Part shown: positions 37,827 through 47,307 of the stretch, piece after piece | How positions within the stretch are numbered: the stretch's first letter is position 1 | Layout of the letters: the number at the start of each line of letters is the position of its first letter | NCBI RefSeq assembly: GCF_963678635.1 | Contig: NC_087064.1 | Coordinates: 22,246,509-22,310,508 of the forward strand | Reading direction: 5' to 3' | DNA length: 64,000 nt | Source: Symsagittifera roscoffensis | Lineage: Eukaryota > Xenacoelomorpha > Acoela > Convolutidae | Notes under the pieces: generated by a model | The model's database searches: none | Seen by the model: only the letters and a program-made list of their open reading frames with translations | What the model was told of the DNA's origin: nothing | Made by a program: the position numbers and the translations under genes

Positions 37827-38169
37827 TTAAGGCCAAGTTCAGAAAACTACGCGTCAATGCTATTATCTGAAACCAAACAGGATACTTGCTACGACGCTAC
37901 ATTCCGACTTTTAGCATTTTTCCGTTCCTTATGAAAGTTACTGCAATTTTTCGAGATTGAAAACGAACAGAAAAACTTACGTCTTTACCATTGTAGCCCT
38001 CAAGCAAAATATAGCCCATCCCCAATAATAGATAAGCCACGGTGTGGTTGGATGTAGTTTTTTGTTAGTAGGCTGGATACACTATAATTAAAAAGATTTT
38101 GAAGTCAGCTTTAAAAATATAAACAAACTCTTTTATAAAATTTTATTTGATGGGCCAAAAAGGTTTCAG
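37827..38169. other. Spacer between COA4 and otopetrin-like gene
   Basis: 343 bp, AT-rich. It must hold the COA4 3' end and the otopetrin-like 5' end. The short same-strand spacing would allow co-transcription, but nothing proves it. Confidence 0.5.
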
Positions 38170-38379
38170 TCATCTTTTCGTACTTTTTGTATTTTCTGCC
38201 ATGCAAACTTTGAATGCCTTTAGTTCGTCCTGACATTTCCTCCAATCATTTCTCTCAGCCATGCACTCCAGCGTAGACAAATGTGATTCTAAGCAACCCG
38301 ACCTTTTAATTAATGCATCAAGTGGATCTTCCTCGTCGTCAGTTAGAGTTGGTTTCAAAGTTTTTTTAGAGCTGGACAT
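38170..38379 (-). CDS. COA4: COA4-like twin CX9C mitochondrial protein
   Basis: 69 residues. COA4 is an intermembrane-space protein needed for cytochrome c oxidase assembly, imported and oxidised by the Mia40 relay. The acidic DDEEDPLDALIKRSGC stretch followed by two CX9C motifs (Cys29-Cys39 and Cys49-Cys59) is diagnostic of the CHCH fold and of this family. An ATG nine codons upstream (38406) is in frame, but the start at 38379 matches the usual length. Just upstream on the minus strand gtttttgcag ends at 38385, a good 3' splice acceptor, so a 5' exon or trans-spliced leader is possible. An out-of-frame ATG (38384-38382) lies in between. Confidence 0.85.
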   Translation of the reverse strand: MSSSKKTLKPTLTDDEEDPLDALIKRSGCLESHLSTLECMAERNDWRKCQDELKAFKVCMAENTKSTKR

Positions 38380-39239
38380 AGCATCTGCAAAAACGCGACT
38401 TATCAAAATTGATCTGTGTTTTGCGAAATACGCCCCACTCAGAAAACATCAAACACTACAATAACTCTTTCTCAGGAATCTCAACATACAAGGAGGGAAT
38501 TTCGCTTTATTTATTGATTTACCTCAATCAAAAATCTATTATGCAGTCCAATTATCACACGATCGATTCCGGGTAGCTTTCTTGTCTTTTTTTCATTTAG
38601 TTTACCGGCTAACCGCTGCATCGTTTGCGTGTCTGTCGGAGCAGCGCCACCGGTACATCCGAAAATCAGCGGGCAGAAGCTACTCAACTACTCTTTCTTT
38701 AAAACTCTTTGCTGATATTTGGAATTCTTCAGCGCTTCGTGATATTAGTATGTGTCATTCAGCAGTTTTCGCAATGTTTTCGCATGGGTTAAAAATATTC
38801 ACGTCGAATGAAAGGGCGGCTAATTCGTGAAACCCAGAGTCCGCTTGTATTAATGTCAAGTCGTGCCTCATCTTCAGGTGTAGTTGGATTGTGGACAAAG
38901 CTTTCGCATTGCAACGTCTCAACTTTCGGCTCTATCTCAGGTTCATGGCAAACCTCGTTCATGCGTTTGGCGAACGCGTCTCTACTTTTTTTCATTCTTA
39001 TATGTGTGTTACCGCCCTTTGCACAGTGTAGGACATGAGAAGGTTAAAATTTGCACCCCATGCACAGGTGAGTGATGTTTTGGTCGGTTCCCATCCGTAT
39101 CTTAAGAACAAAACCATCTCTCTCTCAACTTTGTTTTTCTGAGGTTAAAGTTGTTTTTTTTGCTAGTGGCAGAGCATTGAGCCGGTGAAACATTCTATCC
39201 ATCATTTTTTATTGTGGAAGTATAAATGGTTTTTTTTCT
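38380..39239. other. Intergenic DNA right of COA4
   Basis: About 860 bp. Small ORFs at 38582-38830 (plus) and 38789-38995 (minus) have no recognisable motif. The minus-strand one (MKKSRDAFAKRMNEVCHEPE...) could be retroelement-derived. Confidence 0.35.
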
Positions 39240-40315
39240 CTTGATATCTTCGTTCACTGAATATGGAACACTGAATCAGAACCAAACCACTGAGGAAGTC
39301 AGGATCAATTCGAAACCTAGCTTCACGAGGAGAGTGTACTTCACGGATGCAAAAGAAGAATACGAGCCGAGCCCAGATTGTTTGTCCGTGGACGAGACAA
39401 TGTCCGGGGAGTCTGATACCTTCGAGCCAGTCAAGGACGACTCGTCTCAGGAGTCAGACACCTTTGAGCCCGTGCAGGACGACTTGTCCGGGGATAGGTT
39501 GACGAGACCACCTAGGGGCAAAATTTTGTCCGGGGATTCGGGTTTGAAGCGACCGATGGACAGAGTTTCGTCCGGGGAGTCGAGAAACATCTCAGACAAC
39601 ATGGAATATGATGTTGGGAAATCAGTCGACTCAAGTGTTGACTCGAGGCCCCAGTCCTGGGACAACACATCTGAAACAACTTCCAATTCCGATATGTCAG
39701 AGATCGCAATCCACTCCTTATTGGTAGACTGGAAGCAGCGTGGGCTGGACCGAGAAACGCATCAGGATCCAGACAGGGACAGATACACCTCAGATGAAGA
39801 GGGCACTGTGGTAGATAATGGCGCAGACGAGCTCGAGCTGATAGCAGTTTCGAAACGCCCAACCAGAATGCTGCCACATGGTACGGTCGTCCGTACCAAT
39901 CTGGAACCATCTGTGCAGGAAGCGACGCCTTTGAAACAGATATGGTGTGTCAATTTGATGGACGATGCTCATGCTCCGGAGATAATGAGTGGGCAAATGA
40001 ACGTGGTAAAGACGTATTTGAAAGCCAGGTACAGGCTGTCGGATCTCCTAAGGGCTCAACGAAATGATAGAATGACGAGCAGTCTGTGGAGATGGATCGA
40101 GAATGGAGCACCTGACGAGGGAGACTTGGTAACACTATTGAATTGTATTTATAGAGGACCTTGTCCTCCTCTTTTCGTTTGCAGGCTACGATTCCGTCCT
40201 TGTTCAGGTACAACAAGTCGTTTCGCTTCAGGTAGAATTGCTTCAAGATCTTGTAGCTGTCTTCTTCCAAGTCTCCCTCGTCAGGTGCTCCATTCTCGAT
40301 CCATCTCCACAGACT
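39240..40315 (+). pseudogene. Ty3/gypsy pol fragment with inverted right end
   Basis: Codons from about 39247 (FTEYGTLNQNQTTEE) to 40129 form an open acidic reading frame corresponding to the spacer between RNase H and integrase. Residues such as YLKARYRLSDLLRAQRNDRM align with YRLSDLIRAQKNDKMTS of the integrase ORF at 51070-54057, at clearly diverged level. At 40129 the similarity stops and resumes on the opposite strand: 40315 down to about 40135 encodes the next part (EEDSYKILKQFYLKRNDLLY). The fragment therefore folded back on itself. No integrase core follows. It belongs to a related but different family member, in opposite orientation to the large element. Confidence 0.85.
40081..40315. 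repeat. Perfect 49-bp inverted repeat at an inversion joint
   Basis: 40081-40129 and 40267-40315 are exact reverse complements and flank 137 bp. The repeated sequence is coding in the pol fragment, so one arm is a copy of the other created with the inversion. Confidence 0.95.
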
Positions 40316-41703
40316 TGTAACATTCGTCTACTGCAGTCACACATGAGGCTTAAGAAAAATAGGCCCTATAACCATTGGCTCAAGAGTCAGGGACACTATC
40401 TCTTGTGTTTTTCCACCTCAAATCAGTCGGAGCCAATTCGGTTCGCTTGTGACATGAGACTACGACCCGCTACTGCTTAAGGCTACTACCAAAATATCCC
40501 CCCACTCTAGAATTAAGAACGTCCCCATACTTAGGTCTCAAAATACCCAAAATACATGAACGCCGTTAAAAACCGGGTCGGAACAATCCGTTAAGTTACT
40601 TTTTTATTAGACAGTGGAACTTTGATCCATTTCAGATGGATCAACCTAAAACTCGCCTTACCTCAACATAACAATCATAAAACACACTCTAGAATTTAAA
40701 TTTGTACTCACATAGTAGCACGCTCAGGAAGTGGGAAATAATCCAGTCGGTAATTAACTCAAGAATTAAATAACGTAACTAAATGAGTCTAATGTTTTAT
40801 AGTTTTAACAATGAGAACGAGTTTATACTCTAGACAATAGTTTTCTTGTGAACCATTAGGAAACTCAAGCTGTCCACCTTTCCACCGAAGGTTCACTCTA
40901 GTCCAGTTCCGAATAATACTCCAGTCGCTATAATCCAATTCGAGGGGATGCTCTCGTCTCTGTCACAGATGGGACAGCTCTACTCTCGATTGTTATAGTG
41001 ACGGAAATTGCGAATAGCAATTTCCTACTGCTTTTTCTTACAACTTTCCCGCGTGTGTGTCTCAATTGTTCTGCAATTGTTCTGAAATTGTTCTGAAATT
41101 GTTCTGAAATTGTTCTGAAATTGTTCTGACTTCTTTTTTCTGATTTTCAGTTATCGCGAGAAAATCGTGCATGACAGGTTCCATTCGAAATTTTGAAAAA
41201 TTAAATTTCACTCCAAAATCAAGTGTTTTTTGCTCTTCTCAAGGTCAAACTTCCAAATATGACCGACTGGCACATACTCCCCGGACTCGAGATCGATGTC
41301 CTCATCGCGCGCTGTCTTCTGCCAGTGAGTCCCAGAAAAACCGAGTGTTGCTCAAGATACAGTGCCAGTGGTCATTTACAGAAGTTTGCAGCAGATTTAA
41401 GCTTATCTACACCCCAAAATTCACAGCCATTTAAAATTTTCACACTATTGCTAAACAGCAACCAAAATCTGCATACACCTGCACCCTTGAATTTTCGCTT
41501 TTCAAGCCAATCATTTTAAAATCTCTTTTGTCCTATCCAATCAGGAAATTGTCATGCAGCATTTCGATTTATATAATAAATATAGTATATTAGTAACAAT
41601 ATTTGCTTTGTTAAAATTTCTTTTTCGTGAATCCAGTTTCACTCGGATCCACGCTCAAGCCCCCCTCCCCTCTCAAGACTCAAGATCCATCCAATTTGCC
41701 CAT
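40316..41703. other. Non-coding stretch at the left edge of the large element
   Basis: No gene seen. It should contain the 3' end of the minus-strand element (polypurine tract, LTR), but I could not match it to the sequence right of gag. On the minus strand G-runs occur at about 40497 and at 41660 (purine-rich, mixed A/G then six G), either of which could be a polypurine tract. Confidence 0.35.
41065..41130 (+). repeat. 11-bp minisatellite, six copies
   Basis: Six near-perfect copies of attgttctgaa. The first has gca and the last gac at the end of the unit. Confidence 0.93.
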
Positions 41704-42006
41704 TCATCTCGTACTCTTCGCCTTGGAGGTACTGCACCCTGAAGTGCTAGATACGGCAAACTGTCTCAACAGTTCCTCTTCATCATCAGAGCTAATCACA
41801 ATCTCCTCCCAAGCCTTCAGCTGTTCATAGGATCGCATCCATTCTCTTTGCTCCTGCAACCTCTTTGCTTGGCTGGGTAGTGCCTTCACCCTAGCTTCTC
41901 GGTTCAAGCAAAAGGAGTTGTGCAGGCTCAAGCTCACGTTCTTCGCCAGATCCTCCTCTAGTATCGACTCCCTCGCTTTGGTATTGTCTCTAGACATCTT
42001 ACCCAC
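41704..42006 (-). CDS. Small charged ORF after the accessory block
   Basis: 100 codons starting at ATG (MGKMSRDNTKARESILEEDL) and ending before the non-coding edge. It is Lys/Arg/Glu-rich with a central acidic SSDDEEELL stretch and a predicted helix. It follows the accessory block by about 90 bp on the same strand and shares its base composition. No family is recognised. It could be the last small ORF of the element or chance. Confidence 0.35.
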   Translation of the reverse strand: MGKMSRDNTKARESILEEDLAKNVSLSLHNSFCLNREARVKALPSQAKRLQEQREWMRSYEQLKAWEEIVISSDDEEELLRQFAVSSTSGCSTSKAKSTR

Positions 42007-42099
42007 TCTTTTCCATCCTGTCGTGATCGCGTTACGATGGGTTAGCAGGGGTCTCTTGAAAGCTTCCGGCCCAATCTCGGCCTGGAACTGTCGATACTC

Positions 42100-44163
42100 T
42101 TATTGATGTTTTCTCATGTGATTTTTTGTTGTCATGTACAACCAAGACGTCAGTGTCGCCCGAAACCACGGAAAGTACCTCAAGCGACTCCATACGTGCC
42201 TGACTTCCGTCGGTATGGCGAATACTTTGCACGCAGTCTCAAACAACTCGAGTCTCCTGCTGTAGTCTATCGCGTATATTGACTCAGCCGTTGGCGTCGT
42301 CGCCTCCCGATACTTCGTTATATTCTCTTCTATCCATCTCAGAGCTAACATCGTACTCACTACTAAGAGCGTCACCTTCTGCCGGTGATCCGGTAGTCCG
42401 ATCGACCGAATCTCTTCCACATCCCACACCAGGCAAAGGTTCTTGTGATCTGGATACCACACCGTTTGTGCCAAACAATGGCATGGGCATTCCCCATGAG
42501 AGATCTCAATGCTCCTGAGATTACGCTCCCCTGAGGCTTCCAAGAGAGGCTCAAGCTCCATCATTTTCTCGTGCATCGTGTCGTTATCTTCCAGGTTCGG
42601 AGTACTTCCCACGGGTTTTCCGATCACGTTTTGTCTCTCGTGATCGCTTGTGTTTTCTCTTTCCAACTTCAGAAGATCCTCTCCCCAGATTTCACTCAAG
42701 TCATCTCTCAATTCTTTTGGTACTGTCCCTTCGATTTTTCTCAACAACTTGTGCGAGTGATGCGATATTCGAGCCAACCTCACGCACTTGGGCACTGAGA
42801 AGGCCTTGTCCACCAGTATTCTCTGGCTGGACACTTCTACCATCGCCATGTGTAGCGGGTAGTGGCTTCCGCACAAGTTGGCCATCATTGACCCTATCAG
42901 CGATTTCGCGTTCAATGGCAAGCCATAAGCTTCGCTCATGGGAAATCCCATTTCCGCCTCAAGACCAACCTTCCAGCTCCGGATGTGTTTTTGAGTCACC
43001 TGCAACACCCCGGGCCATGATTCTACGCTCAACGCCGTCACTAAATGATGTTCAGATTCCAGTCTCTCCAGTGCCTGCAGACCACACATTCTCGAGAAGA
43101 ATCCGAGAGCTGTCGCTATATTCACTGTGGTTCTCGCGTAACATTTCGCCACTATCTGCACTTCACTTTTCTCCCTTTCTGTGATGTCTTCGAACCAAGT
43201 GACCAGGTCTTCCTTTTGAAATGACAGTATTCTGACGCATGACCGTCCATCGCAGATGTGCTCTCCGTTCCCACACGTCGAATCCAGACAGCTACCCGGC
43301 TCCAATTTCTTTGCTGACCCGGGGTCGCTCGTCCTTTCGTTTGGCTCTTGCATCTGGGGCGTGATTAGCTTATGCAGCACACTCAACTTCGCCAGATCTT
43401 CATCTTCCGTTGGTGCTAACCTCACTCGCTCGGTGGCTTCGTCGATTAGACTCGCATGGGGATGTGGACACCAGGAGGGTCTTAGTAGCTTCCATATCAC
43501 TCCCAAGTTCGTGGTTAACAAGCCATTTCCACCGCCCATGTTCATTTCAACTCTCTTGTTTGAGCGCGGTATGCTTACCACCTCTGGTGTTTTCTCAAGA
43601 ATCAGGCCCAGGCTCGGCCCCTCTTTTTCCACCGCGTCTATTTCCATTATTCTTTCTGTCCAAAACTTCAGTAGCTCCGCTACCTCATGGTTTCTGTGGG
43701 CTCCTCCAGCTTCCGTGTCTAAGAAGGGATTGTAGGCTATTCCCATCACTCCAGACACATGTTGGTATTCCCCCTTCTCACTGAGTCTCGAGTACTGTTC
43801 TGACGAGGCCAGGTTACGGTGAACATCATGTTCTTCCTCGAACTTCTTATTAGAGAACCTCCGTACCTCGTCTAGCTTCCTATGGTTCTCTAAGGATAGT
43901 CTGGAACCATCTTCCTTCTCTATTCCTGTACTCTGATATACGTTCAAGATGATGGTTTTACTTCCGCTTGCTCTCTGGTGGCATGCCAGGATGGTGCTAT
44001 CAGACATCATTGACATTATCCATCTCAAGAAACATGTGGCATCTTTTCTTCTAGCCAGGCTCAAGCCTGAATTGTCCCTGGCCACGTGTTGCATCAGTGC
44101 CTGATACACCTCTAGCTTCTTGCTTCCCAACTTCAGCCTGTCATACGAGGTCAATGTCTCCAA
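42100..44163 (-). CDS. Accessory section 4: Cys-containing protein of unknown family
   Basis: 687 codons immediately after TAG 44164, starting with TTG, so it has no own start at its beginning (first Met about 22 codons in). It ends in TAA. Two Cys/His clusters stand out: CLDSTCGNGEHICDGRSC near the middle and CPCHC followed by a later Cys in the C-terminal third; both could bind zinc. The rest is mixed globular sequence with no family recognised. Confidence 0.55.
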   Translation of the reverse strand: METLTSYDRLKLGSKKLEVYQALMQHVARDNSGLSLARRKDATCFLRWIMSMMSDSTILACHQRASGSKTIILNVYQSTGIEKEDGSRLSLENHRKLDEVRRFSNKKFEEEHDVHRNLASSEQYSRLSEKGEYQHVSGVMGIAYNPFLDTEAGGAHRNHEVAELLKFWTERIMEIDAVEKEGPSLGLILEKTPEVVSIPRSNKRVEMNMGGGNGLLTTNLGVIWKLLRPSWCPHPHASLIDEATERVRLAPTEDEDLAKLSVLHKLITPQMQEPNERTSDPGSAKKLEPGSCLDSTCGNGEHICDGRSCVRILSFQKEDLVTWFEDITEREKSEVQIVAKCYARTTVNIATALGFFSRMCGLQALERLESEHHLVTALSVESWPGVLQVTQKHIRSWKVGLEAEMGFPMSEAYGLPLNAKSLIGSMMANLCGSHYPLHMAMVEVSSQRILVDKAFSVPKCVRLARISHHSHKLLRKIEGTVPKELRDDLSEIWGEDLLKLERENTSDHERQNVIGKPVGSTPNLEDNDTMHEKMMELEPLLEASGERNLRSIEISHGECPCHCLAQTVWYPDHKNLCLVWDVEEIRSIGLPDHRQKVTLLVVSTMLALRWIEENITKYREATTPTAESIYAIDYSRRLELFETACKVFAIPTEVRHVWSRLRYFPWFRATLTSWLYMTTKNHMRKHQ

Positions 44164-47100
44164 CTATATTCCCACCAGACTCCAGGTGAACATTAATTGT
44201 CCCGCAGTTCTAACGAAGGGATTCGCCATTAGTGGCGGTGCTGATGAGGGTGTCCTCATCGCCTCTTCAAAATGATCCTTCAACAAACTCTGCCAGGACC
44301 TCTTCAGGTGATTTGCCATTTCTATCTTATTAACCTCGGCTTTTTGCTGGGTGGCCCAATTGCGTCGCTTGCGAGCTACTCCACTGTCTAACTTCTTCAA
44401 GCAGTCCTCCATTTCCTTCAATGTTTCGAGGGCCACCCACCATGTCCTGGAAGTGTTCCTCGTCTTGTTCCTCTCCAATGGATCACTCGTCACCTGTTTG
44501 CCCATGTCCTGATGTGCCTTCGAGATCCATTCTTTGCCGACCTCCACTTCCCCTACCTGTCCGTTCGTTGAACCTCTCTTCACGTTTATCTTCTGAGGCT
44601 TGAAGTCTTCTTCTGACGTCGAACTGACGGAAACCTCTATTTCCTTTTCTACTTCAAGTGGTTTCCTGAGCTCCGAGCTGTTCTTGTATGCCGCCGTCTT
44701 GCATCGAGCCAAAACGATGGGCGCCGTCTCTCTCAAGTTTCCTTCCGAAACAGCATCCACTGAAGGACTACCCAATCCTTCCACTTCTCTCTTCCTCTTG
44801 CGAGTCTTCACACCTCTGCTTGAGGGTGTTGTGGCTATCATCATTGATTCGACCTCTCCATCCACTCCTTCCAACTCTTGCCTCCCCCCTGCTCGAGCCT
44901 TAAGGATATTAGTACTTTTAATCATATTACTAGTCCCAACCTTATCCCTTTTTATATCATCAACCATTTTATCTACAGTTTTTTGTTTCAGAGTAGAGCT
45001 GTCCTCACATTTTTCTTCTCTAGCCTTCGATCGTGCGTTCCTCAGCTCCACTAGCTTGTTCAGCAGCTCTTTTCTTGCTTTCTCATCCAGGCCCGTTCCT
45101 ATCAGGAGCGGTTCCCCAAACCTCACTACTGCGTCCCACAGTTTCTTCTTGAACTTGTCCAGCGTCGTCTCGCTGCCCACTTCTTGGTTGAATTCTTCTA
45201 GCAACTCCTGCCAAGCGTCATCCTTAAGAGATCCCAGGAATATGTCCCTGTTCCCTTCGAACGTGTTCTTCTCCCTTTCCTCCGAGCTCAAGAGTAACAT
45301 CCCCATATTGAAGGTCTCACCTGCCAATGGCAACTCCAGGTTCTTCCGAGGGGACGGGTTCAGAGGTGGGGTGGCAGTGTCTGCCCAATTCTCTTCGCTC
45401 AAGTCTTTCAACAGCTCTTGAGTAGTGAGTTCCTCCCCTGATGGCCCTGGTTCAGGCGTATTCCCTACCTCCATGTCTTCTCCAGCTTCACTGAGAGTTT
45501 CATCCATACTCTCTTCCTCTGATTCATTTCTTCTTCTCTCGAGAATTCTTTTGAATCGGTCCTCAACGGGTCCACTCCTCTTGTCTCCAGGCGTGTCTAC
45601 AGACAGTGGTGACGGTGTCGAAGGATCCAGCTTTTTATATTCCGTCAGGGCTAGATGCAGTTGACCTGCTGCATCTAGTTCTGTTCCCTCCTGTATCACT
45701 TCTACTTGTTCCAAGCCATAGGGTGCCTTGTATTTTCTCGTGGCAAATTTCATTTCGTCCACCAATGCGACGTGCCCCTCCATCACGATCATCCTGCCAT
45801 CATCCCATATGGGTAGCATATTCTCAAGTCCCTCCTTCTCAAGAGTCCTCAAGACTTTCCGCACCTCATATCCAGGGGGCTGCGAACCTCTACTCTTTTT
45901 CGCTTGCGTCGTCCACGAATTTACCTTCATCTCGCTGGTGTGGAAGTAGACTGCCGCCGTGTAGCCGATGAACAGGGGATCCCAGCCATCCGTGAAATGC
46001 CTCTGCGTTTCCTCCGTCATCATCTTCGCCATTATGGAGGGAACCACCAAGGGACTATTCATTCCCAAGGTCATCCTCCTGACTGTCGGGAACTCAGGCA
46101 TGGTGGCTGGTAGGATTTCTTTCTCCATTATGGCCTCCAGCTCCCTCTTGACTAGTGCAAAGCACTCCTTCCAGGCGGGGATTCTCAAGACTTCTCGTCC
46201 GTCGGCCGTCAATGGGTTTAGGTTCCAAAACTTTGGATACATTTCAATGGGGCCCTCTCGCTTGCCTCCCATTCTACATTGCATTTGTCCCCTGAAGTTG
46301 CACACTATCATTTCGGCATCTTTCACTTTTCCGAAGAGTACCGTGTTGCTCATACGCGCCCTGAGCACCTCCTGCTGACACCAATTCAGCGCTGTACCAT
46401 CCAGTACGCTGATGAGACTCAAGTGCGTCACCGAGTGACGATACGTTATTACCAGGGGATCTGGAAACGCGTACGTCACTGCTGGACCATAAATGCAGGT
46501 CACCACCTCCTCTAGACCCCGGATTATCCCCATTGGGTCCGACCTCATTGCCAGGCACAGGTCCGTCAACAGAGGCATCCCTCTGTTTGCCTTCTTCCAT
46601 TCTTCTCTCGAGGTTGAATTCTCATCTTCACCCGTCATGTACCGATTCTGCATCATGAGGTATTGTACCAGCAGTGTCTTCAACCCTGCGGCACACTTGT
46701 AGGAGCTGGTTTCAATGCTCGTGTGGACTCTCCCCATAGACAGAGGTTCTCCATATTCCATTAACCGATGAAACGACACCAACTCCCCATGGGTCAAGAG
46801 TACTAGTGCCAGGTACCCATCAACTCGAAGTGTCTCCACTCCTCGACTAAACATGTATGCTGGGCCCATGTTGAACAAGTATCTGGGGTAAACCAAATAC
46901 AGGGCCAAGAGTAGGCTGATGGACATGCCCAGTATCTCCTGTACGAAGGCTCCGAAGATAGTCGCCGTGGTGCCGAACACTCCTGCCAAGAATTCTTTCT
47001 CCCAGCAAGGACTCAAGAACTTGAGAATCTCGTAATCTCTCCTAGTCTTCAGTTCGCCGTTGGCGTGCTCTCTCCAAAATCCCCCAATCGTCACTTCATT

Positions 47101-47307
47101 GGCGGCCGAGACAAATCTACCCACCGTCATGTCTCTCGTTTCAGCTAGCTCCAGTTGCTTCTCTAGAAAACTCCAGACTTGTTTCACGAGGAGTGGTGCT
47201 TCCTCCCTCGTCTTATTCGTGACGTTCTCCAGCCTTGGTGTCAGGAATGGCCACCAGCCATTCTCTTGAGTCAAGCGATATTTCATCGATCCTAACTGTT
47301 TTTCCGT
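44164..47307 (-). CDS. Accessory section 3: large protein of unknown family
   Basis: 1,047 codons between TAG 47308 and TAG 44164; an ATG lies eight codons in (47286). Residues 1-520 appear globular, with two hydrophobic stretches (for example ISLLLALYLVYPRYLF near residue 125) that may be buried helices or membrane segments. Residues 520-1040 are polar, rich in E, K, S and P, with predicted helices and several basic clusters (RKRKREVE). I recognise no enzyme motif. Same frame as its neighbours. Confidence 0.55.
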   Translation of the reverse strand, partial: TEKQLGSMKYRLTQENGWWPFLTPRLENVTNKTREEAPLLVKQVWSFLEKQLELAETRDMTVGRFVSAANEVTIGGFWREHANGELKTRRDYEILKFLSPCWEKEFLAGVFGTTATIFGAFVQEILGMSISLLLALYLVYPRYLFNMGPAYMFSRGVETLRVDGYLALVLLTHGELVSFHRLMEYGEPLSMGRVHTSIETSSYKCAAGLKTLLVQYLMMQNRYMTGEDENSTSREEWKKANRGMPLLTDLCLAMRSDPMGIIRGLEEVVTCIYGPAVTYAFPDPLVITYRHSVTHLSLISVLDGTALNWCQQEVLRARMSNTVLFGKVKDAEMIVCNFRGQMQCRMGGKREGPIEMYPKFWNLNPLTADGREVLRIPAWKECFALVKRELEAIMEKEILPATMPEFPTVRRMTLGMNSPLVVPSIMAKMMTEETQRHFTDGWDPLFIGYTAAVYFHTSEMKVNSWTTQAKKSRGSQPPGYEVRKVLRTLEKEGLENMLPIWDDGRMIVMEGHVALVDEMKFATRKYKAPYGLEQVEVIQEGTELDAAGQLHLALTEYKKLDPSTPSPLSVDTPGDKRSGPVEDRFKRILERRRNESEEESMDETLSEAGEDMEVGNTPEPGPSGEELTTQELLKDLSEENWADTATPPLNPSPRKNLELPLAGETFNMGMLLLSSEEREKNTFEGNRDIFLGSLKDDAWQELLEEFNQEVGSETTLDKFKKKLWDAVVRFGEPLLIGTGLDEKARKELLNKLVELRNARSKAREEKCEDSSTLKQKTVDKMVDDIKRDKVGTSNMIKSTNILKARAGGRQELEGVDGEVESMMIATTPSSRGVKTRKRKREVEGLGSPSVDAVSEGNLRETAPIVLARCKTAAYKNSSELRKPLEVEKEIEVSVSSTSEEDFKPQKINVKRGSTNGQVGEVEVGKEWISKAHQDMGKQVTSDPLERNKTRNTSRTWWVALETLKEMEDCLKKLDSGVARKRRNWATQQKAEVNKIEMANHLKRSWQSLLKDHFEEAMRTPSSAPPLMANPFVRTAGQLMFTWSLVGI

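Noticed and set aside
44600-45421. 273-codon plus-strand ORF and others antisense to the accessory block
   Set aside because: Ser/Leu/Phe-rich antisense of a charged protein; no start context or domain. The minus frame is far longer and continuous.
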